Assembly: GCA_015680685.1 (NCBI GenBank) | Contig: MNCI01011963.1 | Location: forward strand, 436,231 to 500,230 | DNA length: 64,000 nucleotides | Source: Gnetum montanum | Lineage: Eukaryota; Streptophyta; Gnetopsida; Gnetales; Gnetaceae | Reading direction: 5' to 3' | Shown: one piece after another, positions 33,552 through 46,960 of the stretch | How positions within the stretch are numbered: position 1 is the first letter of the stretch | How the letters are laid out: each line of letters opens with the position of its first letter | Made by a program: the position numbers and the translations under genes | Notes under the pieces: model-generated | Seen by the model: only the letters and a program-made list of their open reading frames with translations | Database searches by the model: none | Told to the model about the DNA's origin: nothing

Positions 33552-34844
33552 ACGACCTTGGGACTAAGTCACGATGGATTCTAAAGGATGCTTCTAGGTC
33601 CAAGCTAATGTATAGAGTATTTTTGACTTCTAAACCAATGTCATCTGAAGTCATTTTAAGGGTCAAAAATGTAAAAAATTGTTTGAAATCCTATTTCTAT
33701 AGAAAAATTATAAGTAGAATTCAAAACAAAGATAAAACATGGTCAAAACATTAACTAACATACCATGCATAATAATATATCTTAGAAATAGTCAAATTGT
33801 AGAAAATAAGATTAAAATATTCAAATCTAAGAAATCAAGCAAATCAACATATAGTTGATGAACAAATGGAATCAGCTAAATGAATGCATACTAAATAGAA
33901 AACCAAAACTAAAAGTAGCAAAACACCAAACTACCATACCTAGAATTAATAGTGTTTTAGAAAGGGTCATTATGAGGATTTAAATCCTAGGCAAAATGAT
34001 GGAGCAACAATGAGATCTAAGAAAGATTTAAAACGAGATATGGAAATATGGCTTATTGTAGATCTTGATTAACAGCATAGATCTAATTGGTGGTAGACTT
34101 GGAGTTAGCTAGCTCTTGTCCAATCTATTGGATTTTCCTTCTCTAGTTAAATCTTTTAGAAGTTGACTATAAGGCAAAAGGTTGCTCTCAAGGAAAACTT
34201 ACCTAGTTTATAATCACATAATGGTTTAGTAGCATTAGGCAACGTGCTCCTTCATGGAAAAAACTAAATTAAAAAGAAATTTTTATTTCTAAAAAATTCT
34301 TTTAAATTTTTCCTAGCATGGATTATAGCCTATGCTAACCTTCGAGCATCATTTATGAGTAGGTTAATAGCTATATCTAATCCCAAGGTGATAGCTTTTT
34401 CTAAAACCAACTAATAACAAAATATAAGGTCCAAAAACAAAAATAAATGAAAGGGCTAACATGAGATCCTCTACAAGCATAAGCTAAAAAAAATTAAAGA
34501 TCAAAATAAAATATAAAAATATAATTTTATCAAAAATACAAATCATCTAAACAAAGTGTACCATACCAAAGTAGTACCTCATGTGTCAATGATCCATCTA
34601 ATGCCTAATACTTGCTAACTCAAAACTCTAAAAAAGGGCTTAATGTGCATGTGTCAAATTAAAAGATAATCCAAAATATAAAAAGATATTTAAAATTACT
34701 AAACTATAAAAATTTTAAAAATACTATCACATGGAAAAATATCAGAATTAATAGAATAAAAAAGAAAGTAAAAATAAAATAAAATTTTATGATATTTAAA
34801 AAGTAAAAAGTCCAATAAAAAGAACATAGCTCACAAAGTATAAT
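33552..34844. other. Unassigned interval between A and E
   Basis: 1.3 kb, AT-rich, no open frame, LTR end or domain recognised on either strand. The last five bases (ATAAT, 34840-34844) form the left target duplication of element E. Probably the left flank of E's host element, perhaps a decayed LTR. Confidence 0.5.
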
Positions 34845-35724
34845 TGATGAGTGGTGGAGCAATCCAACACCCAACCATACAAGTCATGAGTGTTCACACA
34901 TGAATCAATTGTAATCCATAGATAAATAATGTTGGTATGTTAATAGTTAAGTTAAAGTTTGAAACCATTATCTTCCCATGTAGAGCTAGTGGAATCCAAG
35001 CATATGATTTATCTCACTATGAGGTCTATGATACATGATGTTGTTAGGTCCATTGGACTCCAAGCCATAAACATGATTGAGAATAAATTTGAATCTAAGT
35101 CTAAGGAACTACAAGTAAATCTACTCTAGCCTATGCGATGAGTATCCATTCTTGATTTGTTAGCTTCACATAACCATTATTGAGCTACCAAGCATTATGC
35201 TATTGGGTGTACCAAATAATAACACTACTAGGCTTACCAAATTATTACACTTAAGTGATCAAAATCAATCATAATCATTTTTCTTACTATAAAAGAGCAA
35301 AAGTAAAGTACTTTGATAAAGTAAAACATTAAGCTATAAAATAGAAAACATTATTCTAAGTAAAAACAATAAATACTAAGTGGATGCTACAATGATGTGA
35401 AGTAATCTTAATCTTTATTTTCATTTGCAAATAATGCCTAAGTACAATCTTTTTGAATACAGACTCCATTCAATCACTAGACATCATATTACGAGCATTC
35501 ACTTCTATTTCTAAAACTACATAACAAAACTATAAGAGTTTTGATAAGGTATGAAATGGAAAGTTAGTGGATCTTACACTCAAGTGTCATATTTATAGGG
35601 CTACACACATCCTAATATATTGTATCGATGATGATGTAACATGGACTACAATATCGTATTAATGACACTGTTGATGTGAGATTATTGTTATGATATCATT
35701 AGGCATCAAAATTTGACTTCATCA
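34845..35724 (-). mobile_element. 3' LTR of element E
   Basis: 880 bp. Minus strand starts TGATGAAGTCAAATTTTG at the PPT. Contains GATATCAT, TACGATATTG and CGATACAATAT motifs in U3 (35620-35700), TATA on the minus strand at 35590-35596 and CTTGGT-type units near 35190-35240. Confidence 0.88.
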
Positions 35725-35737
35725 TACCCTCACGACT
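35725..35737 (-). other. Polypurine tract, element E
   Basis: Minus strand AGTCGTGAGGGTA immediately before TGATGAAG. Preceded by CTCAAGGACAAGTTTCTAG. Confidence 0.85.
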
Positions 35738-35759
35738 GACTAGAAACTTGTCCTTGAGT

Positions 35760-38198
35760 TAAAACTAAATAAGGATAGAGTCCCTTACAAAATTAGAAGG
35801 TAGATTCAACTATTCATGACTAACAAACTATTTACATGACTTTGAATGCCACAATGGTGTTTGTACAAAATGAACACAAGTGTTCGACAAAATCAAACAA
35901 AAACTTGAAGAAACTTGATGTAGCCTAAGTGCCTAATGGTGGTGGCTCCTCCATTAGCTACTTTACTTTATCATCAAGTTTTTTAAACTAGGCTTATTCA
36001 GTAATGCTTGAAATTTCTCTTCCATGCCTATTGTGAAATGTGTGATGGAGCTAGTACATCCCATGAACATGGCAATTGTGAGAACATTTGATTTGCTTTG
36101 ACATACCACTTTACAAACTATCGTCTTTCCTTCTCAAACACTCTAGCCATTTTCTACAATTCCTAGTAATTATACATTCTCTTGCTAGGTTAGTTGCAAC
36201 ATCCTTTTGGCCCTAATAGTTAGCCTTAACCACTTCTAATTCTAAGTTTGCCACCTATAACTTTTGTAAGGCATCCTTCCTCTTGGCAAACTCTTTCTCC
36301 TATAAAGCATATATGGCTACCAATTTTTTCTCTAGTTCATTTCTAGGCCTACCTACTATCAACTTGGCCAAGTACTCTGTGAGATTCTACTACTAAAACA
36401 TCCCACACTACCTTCCTCTTCTTCCTTTCCACTTACAAATTATAGTCAATGAGGTCATTCACCTACTCAATCTAAAATTGATTCAGTTGGTCAAGCACAA
36501 TGACTTGCATTGCATCTCTCTTTTCTACCCTCAAGGTCATGATCTCTTCTTGTAATCCATTAACTTTGCTCTTAGCATGATCTACCTTGGTCTTGATCAT
36601 AATCAACTTACCCTTGGTAGCTATCAGATTAGACTAAACTACAATGATATTGAAGAGATTTTGCATGACCTATCCTATCTATAGTAGTCTTTCAAGTACA
36701 TCTTTGTGTTTAGTAGAAATCATTAGGGAACAAGCTAATATCTAAGTGTCTCTTATTCCTAAAAGATCTACTATTTACACAAAAAGGATGTGAAAGAACT
36801 CCTTGATGTAATCCATGATCACTTCTACGAATCTCGTTGCATCTTGATGCTACATGACTACTATTGTGGCTTCTTCACTAGTCCCAAGCATCACTTGGAA
36901 AGATGTAGTGTTTCCTAATATCTACTATGACTATGCATCCCCTCCTCTTGACTATAATAAGATCTGTCCACTAGTAAGATTTATGGAAACTATGGTCTAT
37001 TGGCATTATCTATGACCTCGTAAAGATTATCCTCTTCATGTGTTCCCCAACTAATAGTTTCTGCACTTTGTTGCAAATGGTTCATTGATGGCCTGTAATC
37101 CTATTGTGGTGGTGGTGGAACTTGTTGCTACTATTGTTGTTGCTATTTCTATTACTTAGTCTATTATTTACTACTAGGCTTGGACTATTATTGTTAACTA
37201 ATAGCTAGAATGCTATTGGTAAGTGTGGTGTTGCAGTTCCCTTGATGCTTGTTGATTTCTCCACCTGATCATTCTTTGGAGGCACTGATTCAAGCATTTC
37301 TGCATATGAATCATTTTGGGCTTCCCTATGGAAATCATTAGTATATCCTAGAATTTCAAGTTATCTAATAAGCTTCCTAATAAGGCAAGGAAATGGAATT
37401 GTCAACTTCCCTACCTTTTTCTCCTCATACTGCCTTTAAATCTTGAGGAAGTAATTATGGGCAATGTTAACATTAAACTTTCCCATTAAGATGGTGCTTC
37501 CTCTAGCTACATATGTTGATATTCGATTAAGCGTTTTGGTAGGAACAATTGATAAGTGCCAATTTTGAAACAGATCTTCTCTTATAAAGTCAACTAGCTG
37601 TAAATTTTTTTCTCTTTGCCATATGCCCACTACAAGTACAATCTCCCTACATCAGTGTCAAATCTAGTGGAAAGCTATGCCACCTTTGCCCCTTCATTGG
37701 GTACATTAAGGGCTTTAGCGATCACCTTTACAGAATAGGACATCAAAACTCCTTCAATCTTGACCGTTGCATTAGCCTGCTTATTGTGCCAAAGCTAGTA
37801 TGTCTCTCCTAAATAACATTCCTTACTACTTGTGACTATGGGCCATAATTTTGATGCTTGGAGTTGCATCTTCATCATTTCTCAAGAAAATTCCATGAAT
37901 GGACCAAACTTGAGATCTATGATCACTGTGGACATGATCATTTTCTCTTGGATGGCCTAGAGGTGATTCAGTGAAAGCGTGAGGTGTTGTTTTTGTTTTG
38001 GTGCTTGTGGATATTCTTCCTCCACCTCAGCTAAGTGCTCTATGATAATAGTTTCTTAATGGATACTAAAAGATTGAGCCTTGTACTATGCATGTTCTGC
38101 TTGTGGAGCTTGTTCCCCTATTCAACCTCTCCCATGGCCTTTGAGTCTTTTGCTCCTTGGTTTGAAGATCCTCCTTATGCTCCTCTTTTTAAGGCCAT
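35760..38198 (-). pseudogene. Extra ORF of element E
   Basis: ATG at 38198 (MALKRGA, later GGSSNQGAK), preceded by GATTAATTGTAA where D and I have GATTATAG. The domain related to D's lies around 37700-37330: the open piece 37630-37436 (STILMGKFNVNIAHNYFLKI) and the following PFPCLIRKLI match the D segment INLPQLIYLEIK...PNFIMKFC. Downstream are Gln/Tyr-rich (37130-37200) and coiled-coil-prone stretches to about 35900. Heavily broken. Function unknown. Confidence 0.65.
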
Positions 38199-38540
38199 TT
38201 ACAATTAATCAAACATTAAGGATTACCAAAGTGTTTTTATTAGTTCTTAACAATTCATAATCCTTCTCATTCCTTTAGATAGATCACATCTTTAATTCAT
38301 AATGACTATAGAGTTAGAATAATTTCAAAAAGGAACCCCTTTAGGTGTTATATTCCCTATAACCCTTCACCATTACCATTTTTGTTCTTATTTATGGCCT
38401 AAAATAGTTGGTATGGTACATTAAGAGGATTTTTTAAGTGTTTTTGGCCTTGGTTTGATTGAAAAATTCTAGAATTCTTATTATTCCCTTATACTTACCC
38501 TTTAAGATATCTTTCAAGTGTTAGAATTTTTTGGTTCTCA
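38199..38540 (-). other. Leader of the extra ORF, shared with A
   Basis: Non-coding block from AAAGATATCTTAAAGGGTAAG (about 38520-38500) to the ATG. It aligns along its whole length with A at 31770-32086 (for example TTTTAGGCCATAA and AACACTTTGGTAATCC in both). It is not found in D. Confidence 0.75.
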
Positions 38541-39640
38541 TTTTAGTGATAGCCTTTTCATAAGATTATGTCCATTCAAAGGGTGTATCCTTCTTTGTCA
38601 ATCCTACTAATGGTATTACAATATTGGATAAATTCTCTATGAATCTTCGATAGTATCCCATATGGCCTAAGAATGATCTAACATCTTTTACTATCTATTG
38701 CTTCTAAGTGATGCTTTGAATGACTCTTATCTTGTCAAGATCAACTTTTATGCCTTTCTAAGAAATTTTATGTCCAAACACTATCCCATCCTAGATCATA
38801 AGGTGGATTTTCCACCAATTGAGCTTAAGATTCATTTCCACACATCTTTCAATACCTGCTTTAACTAGTCAAGTGCTTCCTTAAAATCTAGCCCATAGGT
38901 CGAAAAATTGTTCATGAACACTTTCACACCATTTCCAATTTATTTCTGAAAGATGCTAAGAACAAGTCTTTGGAATGTAAGCATGCACATTGCAAAGACC
39001 AAATGGCTTCTGTTTGTAGGTAAACATACCCCATGGACTAGTGAACATTATTTTCTCCTAGTCCTTAGATGTAACGCAAATTGGATTGTATTCATTGTAT
39101 CCATCCATAAAATTCTAGTATTTGTGTCTTGTGATAGTATCTAGGACCTAGTCAACAAACAATAAAGGAAAGTAAACCATAAATGTACTAGCGTTCAACA
39201 ATCAAAAATTAATGCATACTCCCCACTTACTCCTCTTCTTTGGAACTATCACCAAAGGACTGACTCATTCACTATCTATAATGGGATATATGAATCCTAC
39301 CTTTAGTAACTTTTCTAGCTCCTACTTAACTACTTCCTTCAGTTTGGGATTAAGCCCTCTTTGGGGTTGGCATCATGGTTTTACTACCAGATCAATATCT
39401 ATTTGATGTTGAAAAATTCTTGGATTAATACATGTGATCTTATCATATGACCACAAAAACAATGTCAACCACTTGTTGAAAACTTCCAATAACTTCCTCT
39501 TCTTATTTTCATTTAGGTTGCCATTTATTATTACTGGCCTCTTGTTGTTTAAGAAAGCATATTCTAATGATGTTGGTAGGACCTTTAGTTCTGAAAATTC
39601 AAGCACTATAATACTTGGGATCTCTAACTATCCCCAATCT
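38541..39640 (-). pseudogene. Reverse transcriptase of element E, end deleted
   Basis: Pre-RT piece 39606-39373 (LKVLPTSLEYAFLNN), then RT blocks to VFMNNFSTYG, where the catalytic box FMDD has become FMNN (38907-38918), both Asp codons changed by G-to-[20 protein letters not shown] and [11 protein letters not shown] follow (connection), then the frame dissolves at about 38545 in the leader block. No RNase H follows. Confidence 0.82.
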
Positions 39641-40400
39641 GTTTCTTCTTCTTGACTTATATGTGGGTAGGAGTGTCTTCTCCTTAATTATTTCAACTTG
39701 TCATCTCTTCTACATAAGCACTGATAATCTAATTTGTTGGCCCCATGTATTTTTTGAATTTAGTTTCTTCATTTGTAATCAACCACCACGTGCCTTCTTG
39801 TTGAGTGGTTGCTACATACAAACATTTCTACATACATATTTCTTATATACATTTATTACATGCCTTAGTATTTTTCTATTGGACTACCCATATTCTCTAC
39901 ACACAATTGCACTCATTATTGTTGTATGTGATACATGAAACTCTGCATGTCTAGATGATTCCTACTTCATCTTCCTTGGACATTTCCAAGGATGAATCTT
40001 GAATACCAAGCTTAGAATTAACAATTCTAAGCCAAGCCCTTTTTATTATGATTGGAAACTCTCCCTTGTTTTTACCTACATGAATTACCAAAAAATATAT
40101 AGGGTAGGACTAGCCACTAATAGTGGTAATCAGATCATCCACTTGTCCTAGTGGAACTATGATTGACTGGTCTACAAGCTCTAGCTGAATGTTACTCTTC
40201 TTCAATGGTGGTAGATTCTAGACTTGATACATGTATTGTGATATCAAGTTTATTCCTGACCTAAAATCAAGTATAGCCTTGCACAGTTTGTGCCTTGCTG
40301 CTTGTAGGTACATCAAGGAACTTTCTGAATTTGTTTGCTTTTAGGTAAGTACTCCTAGCTTAATCCAATGAGTGATGGTTTACATTATCAATATAGTCAT
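39641..40400 (-). pseudogene. Protease of element E
   Basis: AILDFRSGINLIS at about 40280-40240 is the active-site region (Asp kept). LELVDQSIIVPLGQVDDLITTISG and FPIIIKRAWLRIV follow, the same order as D. Downstream a Cys-containing stretch (ITYNNNECNC) also matches D. Stops throughout. Confidence 0.75.
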
Positions 40401-42858
40401 AATATTTACACTAGTTGATAAAGGAAGCTTATGACTTCTAGGAGGATTGGGTGTGGATGGAGGAGGAGTAGATGTAATCCCCATCCTTCGAACCTTTTCT
40501 AGGATCATTTGAAAGAATAATCATTTCCTCAATTGTGGAAATTCCCCTTGCATCACAAGAGTTGGCACTGCTGGTAAAAGATTGAAATGTTATTTTGAGG
40601 AATGATCTACCTGAGGTTGCATGTATGAGTTTGAGTCTAGCCTTGGTGGTGTCAATCTATGGTATTCAGCTAGATAATATTATGGAACTTGAATGGCTAC
40701 ATTTCCCAAAGAGATTGGATGTTGCACATAGGATCCATATGGGTCTAGCTGCTGATATGGGTACTATTAGCTTGGTGGTGGCATGGCCCATGATTGGGAC
40801 TATTGCCACTACTACTAATATTTCTCCTATGGTTGTGGGTAGGCTCTACTAGGGTAGTACATGGGTTGGAAGGATTACTTATAGTTACCTTAAGGGTAAG
40901 CTAACCATTTGGTCATCTATTTCTTGATAAAGTTAGGATTAAGTGCATATAACCCTATTTCTTGTAAGTGTTCCATTACATGAAAACATCCTTTGGGATG
41001 TTCATATTAGCATACGACACATCCTTCCTCATCTTTAGAGCTTGTTTCTAAACATTCAGCCACTAAAGCCACTTTTCCTTTCATCCAAAATCTCTTTTCT
41101 TTCTCTTGTCCTTGCCTTTATCAAAGGCTTGCTCAGTTCATTCCTCCACAATCTTTAAAGTTGTTGTAAACTTCTCATCAATTGAATCCCAAATTTTCTC
41201 TACCTTAGCTACTATGTCAGTGACATATTTTAAAATCGATAGAGTCTTTTTCTAGAATTACCTAGTCCAAGGTATCTTCTTCTTATGGATCACAAACTCT
41301 TGCATCCCTTTTTTAGATGGATGGATCTTTTTTATATTTTTTGGCTAATTCTCTTTTCCTTAATTCACCCTCTTTCTTGGCCACTTGATCAATTAACCTT
41401 TGTATCTGATGGGTAGACATTTCAAATAATTAGCCTTGGGCATAAACCCCAAGGATCTCTCTAGTCTTATTTCATATCCCATCAACAAAGCGCCTTAGTA
41501 GCTCCCATTAAGAAAATCCATGGCCTAGGCACTTGTGCAATATTGAATAATATTGGCCCATTACGACATCAAGGAATTCATGGATCCTTTGATCCATCCT
41601 TGGATCTATTTTCAAAGGTTAGACACCCAGGAGTATGTTTGATATTTATCATTAAATATTTTGAGCATGGCATTCCATGTCCTTACAGATTCAAGTTCTA
41701 GCAGTCTCTACCAACTCTCAGCTTCTTTCACAAGTTTCCTGGAAAATAACTTCAACTTTTTCCAATCACTTTCTATATTCTAAGGAGCATAGGCATCATG
41801 GAATGCTTGAAGGTTATGTTAAAGATCAACATTATAAGCTCCCTCAAATCTTGGCATGTTATTCATGTCTAGCTACTTGATGTGGCTATCCTTGACATGC
41901 TTGGTTAATATATAGATAGCTTCCTAGGTATTGATCATATTTTGGGTTGCCAAAAAGGCTTCATCATCCTAATCAAATTCATGAGATCTATTGTAGTGAT
42001 GCCCCCTTCGATGCTCATACCTCTCTCAATCCTCTCTTCTATCCCTATGTCTTCTTGGTTTATGGTCTTTATCTTCTTCATGAGAGTATCTCAAGTCATA
42101 GTCATAACAATCATGAGTTATTTGTTTTTCCCTATCATGGTCTTAATACCTCTATGTCCTCCTTCCAAATTCGATTGATGATCTTGAGGATGAAGATGAG
42201 GCTATAGAAGAATAATGTTGGCTTGTCCACCCTCAATGACTCTAGTATTCCTTCTTGTGAGATTCAACAGAAACTCTTAGCCTTGAGTTCTATGTGTACT
42301 TAAAGTTTGTTGCCTCCCTTCTAGGTGTCTCTCCTAGGGTAGAATGTAATTTAACTTTGACAGGTTCTTCAAGTTGGAGAATAGGTGTTTGAGAAGGGTC
42401 CTCATGATTTTGGTGGAGCTTTTTTGCAATGAACATATCACCATTGAGTTCTTCTAGAACAATTGGAGAGTTAACCTGCTTTCCTTTATCATATGCATGT
42501 TTAATCTCCATAGTAGCATCTCTCTTCATTTGTGCCTCTGTGGGTTGATAGGGTCTGTCATGTGTTTGGTCACATGATGCCCTTCTTGTACATGATTCAG
42601 ATTCATCCCCCTTTAGGTTGTTTGAAGCATGCTAAGTGTTGAACATTCTAAAGGTAAAACTATGTTGCCTCATATGTCTCTCCACCTCATTTTCCAATCT
42701 TGGTAAAAGATGAAAGTAAATTCTAGGTAGTAAGGATCATTATGAATGTATAATATTCTTATTTTCATAGGCATACCCCAATCTTTTTCATCATTGGTTA
42801 TGTCATTGCCCTATTTTAGTTCTTTGGAAAGTGATGATTTGTCTTTAACTAAATCCAT
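40401..42858 (-). pseudogene. gag of element E
   Basis: ATG at 42858 (MDLVKDKSSLSKELK), 142 bp from the LTR. The N-terminal domain keeps FTFIFYQDWKMRWRDM and GNIVLPLE (about 42730-42660), as in K. An open piece 42529-42290 follows. The gag core lies around 41850-41600 (LFSRKLVKEAESW, NDKYQTYSW). The knuckle CVVC..EHPKGCF is at 40987-41022 (CX2CX3HX4, last Cys now Phe), then a Pro/His-rich tail. Many stops. Confidence 0.75.
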
Positions 42859-42981
42859 GTTATGACTATGATGCTTTCTTAAGTGTATGTTTTCAAATTT
42901 TTTTAAGGTTATGTAATTTACCTTTTTTAATTCAAAATACAATGAACCTTTTAAAACTAACTACTCATCACACATTGATTA

Positions 42982-43000
42982 TCCCCAGCAATGGCACCAA
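42982..43000 (-). other. Primer-binding site (tRNA-Asp type), element E
   Basis: Minus strand TTGGTGCCATTGCTGGGGA. It differs from K's site by three CpG transitions and by GGGG in place of GAGG, the former being the commoner plant tRNA-Asp form. Confidence 0.88.
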
Positions 43001-43895
43001 TGATGAGCAATAAAGCAACTCAGCACTAACCCATATAAGTCATGAGTGTTCATGCGTGACTCAATCATAACCTATAGATAGATAATGTTGGTATGCTAGT
43101 AGTTGAGTTAAAGTTTGAGATCGTTGTCTTCCTATGTGGAGCTAGTGGAATCTAAGTACATGGTTTAGCTCACTGTGAGGGGTATGATAGATGATGTTGT
43201 TAGGCCCATTTGACTCCTGGTCATAAACATGATTGAGAATGAAATTGAATCTAAGTATAAGGAATTGCAAGTAAGTAAATCTACTCTAGCCTATGTAATG
43301 AGTATCCATTCTTGATTTACCATACACACCTTGGGCTTCATGTAACCCTTACTAGGCTACCAAGAATTCTGCTACTGGGAGTACCAAGCAATAACACTAC
43401 TAGGCTTACAAAACGATTACACTTAAGTGCTCAAAATCAGTCATACTCATTCCACTTACTATAAATGAGAAAAGTAAAGTACTTTGGAAAAGTAAAACAC
43501 TAAGCTATAAAATAGGAAACATTATTCAAAGTAAAAACAGTAAATGCTAAGTGGATGCTACAATGATGTGCAGTAATCTCGATGTTTATTTTCGTTTGCA
43601 AACTATGCCCAAGTACAATATGTTCAAATAAAGACTTCATTCAATCACTAGATAACACACTATGGATATTTACTTCTAGCACTAAAACTATGTAACAAAA
43701 CTACAAGAGTTTTGGGAAGGTATGAAATGAAAAGTTAGTAGATCATGCATCCAAGTGTCATATTTATAGGGTTGCACACATCTCAAGATATCATATCAAT
43801 GATGACATAGCATGGACTATGATATTGTATTAATGACATCATTGATGTGATATTGTTATTATGATATCATTAGGCATCAAAATTTTACTTCATCG
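43001..43895 (-). mobile_element. 5' LTR of element E
   Basis: 895 bp, TGATGAGCAATAAAG...CTTCATCG on the plus strand. Same modules as the 3' LTR, with TATA on the minus strand at 43772-43778. The last base is changed (CATCG for CATCA). Followed by ATAGT (43896-43900). Confidence 0.88.
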
Positions 43896-43900
43896 ATAGT

Positions 43901-45640
43901 TAATATAAGGGGTAACACACATACATAAAGGTTAGTAACCAAAACACCAAATGTTCAAATCGCAAACATACCAAGAGGTAAAGGGTATCTTAGGTAGGGG
44001 TCTCATACTAACATTCCTATTTTTGAATGATAATGATAACTAACAATATAAATAAATAAAATCAACTAATAATTCAACATTTTAGTTATCTTAGAACCTC
44101 ATGAACATAATTTTGTACTCACATAGAGCCTTAAACTTCACATTTCTTGACTTTTTTATCCAACCAAAGGATTGACAAAGGTTAGGAGCATTATGAATAA
44201 TTTTTTAAAATGAACATCAACCCTTAAATGACTATAGATGATACCCAAAAGAGTTCCCTAGGTGGACAAATCTTTATAGCCTAACAAAAAGAGGCTTTAT
44301 GGTAGATGTTAACATGGTTAAGAGATCTAGCAACAATAATTCCAAGTACAATAAGTATGTCAAGTACAAACAACTCAAACGTAACAATCCATCCAAGAAC
44401 AAGCACATGCATCTTCTATGTTAGTGGAGGTGACACTCCCAAACACATGTCTCAAGACCATCAGTGAAAACATTACAATTTCCAACATGCTTCCACAACT
44501 TAACCTTGGGTCTTTCTTGAAATTTGCTTCATAGGAAGTTCAGAAGAAACTACAAGCATTTTTACTGTAATCCATCTTGTCAAAAAATGATTAATGATAT
44601 ATGGGTGAGACTCACATGTTTTTGAACAATAAAAAACCTATTATCATGATACACATAGGATACATCTTCATCTTCTATTTAGTTGAGTTAATTACAAATG
44701 CACTTGGGATTCCTAATAAGGAAGTTTGTATTACTAGGATGCACATATGCTATAACATAAGAACCAAAAAGCCATGGATCTAGTAGGCATAAAATGTTCT
44801 AAATAAAGATTACAAGTCCCTAATACTAGTTAGAAAAGAATATCTCAAGATTGAAACATAACATATCTATCCCATAGTGCATCACATGCTTCTTGGCCCA
44901 TGCATATACAATCTTTAGCAAGAGGTTTCTAGAGAACCTAGTGCATCTCCTTTTCTTAGAAATTAAATGCAAGATCAAAGAGAACCTATCAAGGAAGAAA
45001 AAGCTTCTTTCTCCTACCTCATTCACAAATCATGTCAAAAAAAGTGGAATTACCAAAAACAAAATTGAAACCATATAAAAAGCACAAAACACCTTCTGAG
45101 CTTTAATCATAAAGGTTATACCTACTAGAAAAGGCTAAGTGATGTCAACATCACTAAGTACTAAAGAAAAGGCAACAAATACTTCAACAATAATAACCAC
45201 ATCCACTTGACTTATGACCTTTCCAACTACAAGGATAATATTTGTAGGACCTAACATAGCACAAATTAATATAGTAGCCACTATTATTCCAACACTTATG
45301 GGTAGTTCTAATGTATATCATCTTGCAATGAGCCACCTTCAATGGATATCACAAACTATAAGTTGAACCTAGAATCACTTAGGTAATATGCTTAATACTA
45401 TTAGGAAAGGGTCCACAAGTATAATGAACCTCATCTTTTGAAAGATAGTTCTAGACATTACAAGGGATGGTTGGCCATAAATCTTTTAGAAATGTGACTG
45501 CATTCCAAGTCATCATAGAGTTAAGTGAAGGAGCTACCATCATTATGATGTCACATGAAGGCTAGAAGATTGCTACTAAAGTGCTTGCTAGTTACATCAA
45601 TGAAGTACCTAAGTATTCCTTGGAATTAATCCCTAATTTT
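43901..45640. other. Decayed interval, probably upstream part of element H
   Basis: No pol or gag motif found. The stretch 45170-45640 on the plus strand has a Thr/Val-rich, coding-like feel similar to the part of the extra ORF of G at 150-480. Open pieces at 44601-44783 and 44893-45078 are not recognised. The likeliest reading is the 5' part of H's extra ORF and its spacer. Confidence 0.35.
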
Positions 45641-46745
45641 AATTATTCTAGATATATTCAAGTATTTATTATGATGGGCACCACATGAAGGGAGTGTGAC
45701 TAGGAAACAATATGATGAAGTATTAGATAAACTACTTCAAATGGGGGAAATAATGGAGAACATGTTTGACATTCCTGAAGATGTTATTATTCTACAATCT
45801 AAGCTACTTACTATAAAGGATAAACTAGTGTTTTTTAAACACTAGTCATAGTAGGCTAAGTTGGATGTACAAAATTTGTAAGAAGAGGTTTTCTAACTCT
45901 GTCTCTAACTAAATGACCAGATTTGATTCATGACTCTCAATTTGCTTAGTTAATTATAAAATAATAATATTACTTATCTAATAATCAAGTATAAAGAAGT
46001 GGAATGGAAGAAAGTAAAGGTAATGTGGAATGAACCATAGGACAAAGTATCATTGCACACCAACCTCAAGACCATTACCACATTACAAGGGAAAAATAAA
46101 CATAATGCAACAAAAAATTGAGAGCTAAGAAAGGTGCAATATGAGAAAGAGATATTGGAGGAAAGCCTTAGCCACTTTAATGAATAAATGATTAAGAATT
46201 ATTTGAAAATCATGAGATCAAATAGAAAAAATAGGAGTTTATCCATGCAAGAGGTCTAAGCATTCTACACTAGATTTCTATTAAGATTAGTGTTTAGGAA
46301 AATAAAGCAAAGTACCAAGAAGTATTCAAGAAGAATTTTAGAGATTAATACTATAAAAAGACATAAAAAGGAAGCAAATAGAGGTAGCTAAGGTAAAACT
46401 CAATGTTGCATTACAACAACCTATCACAACTACATGAGAAAGTATCTTAGACTAAATGAATGTAATGAATTTGATCAAACTGAAGATGAACAAACTCAAA
46501 ATTAAGGACCTAACTCATTACCTTAAGCTATTCAACATAAGAAAGGCCGATTTAGACATACTTATAGCTAGCAGACCAATAATAGAGTTAGAAAAGTAAG
46601 TGATAACCACATTCACGTTCTTCAAAACTGAAGAAAAGTAAGTGTCTATTTTTGCATAACTGAGAACAAGTCAATTGAGCAACCACAAGAGCCACTAATG
46701 CATGAGGAACCACCATCATTAGGAACAACATAAAGATTTGACATC
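45641..46745 (+). pseudogene. Extra ORF C-terminal part of element H
   Basis: Coiled-coil-like decayed coding (EVLDKLLQMGEIMENM near 45715, RQLRKV and KEILEESLSHFNE-like pieces near 46130) ending in a Pro-rich EPPSLGTT (46705-46730). The same order and the same Pro-rich end are seen in G before its PPT. Too broken to read as a protein. Confidence 0.55.
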
Positions 46746-46948
46746 AATAGAATTTTAAAGATTAGATAAATTTTTTGTTAATGTTTAATGTCTATCCAAT
46801 AGTTGTCAATTTTTTTCAAATCAACCATTAGAACAAATCTTATAATGTGAAACTCAAGCCTTATTAGTTAGTCAATTAGTGTTACTCTCATAATTTTGTA
46901 ACAAACATCACCCCATTCTTGTATGACTTAAGAATGAATTTTCAATTA

Positions 46949-46960
46949 GTTGTGAGAGTA
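46949..46960 (+). other. Polypurine tract, element H
   Basis: AGTTGTGAGAGTA-type run directly before TGATGAATAG, preceded by the pre-PPT block (GTCAATTAGTGTTACTC, AATTTTGTAAC, AAGAATGAATTTTCA). Confidence 0.7.

Larger units (their letters stand above)
34845..43895 (-). mobile_element. Athila-like element E, non-autonomous deletion copy
   Basis: 9,051 bp between two homologous LTRs, flanked by ATAAT (34840-34844) and ATAGT (43896-43900), a 4/5 match. Minus-strand order: 5' LTR, PBS, gag, protease, RT, leader, extra ORF, PPT, 3' LTR. RNase H and integrase are absent without trace. The RT end passes directly to the leader of the extra ORF, as in A. All frames are decayed. Confidence 0.88.

Noticed and set aside
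33552-34844. MITE or DNA transposon
   Set aside because: No terminal inverted repeats or target duplication found apart from the E insertion site.
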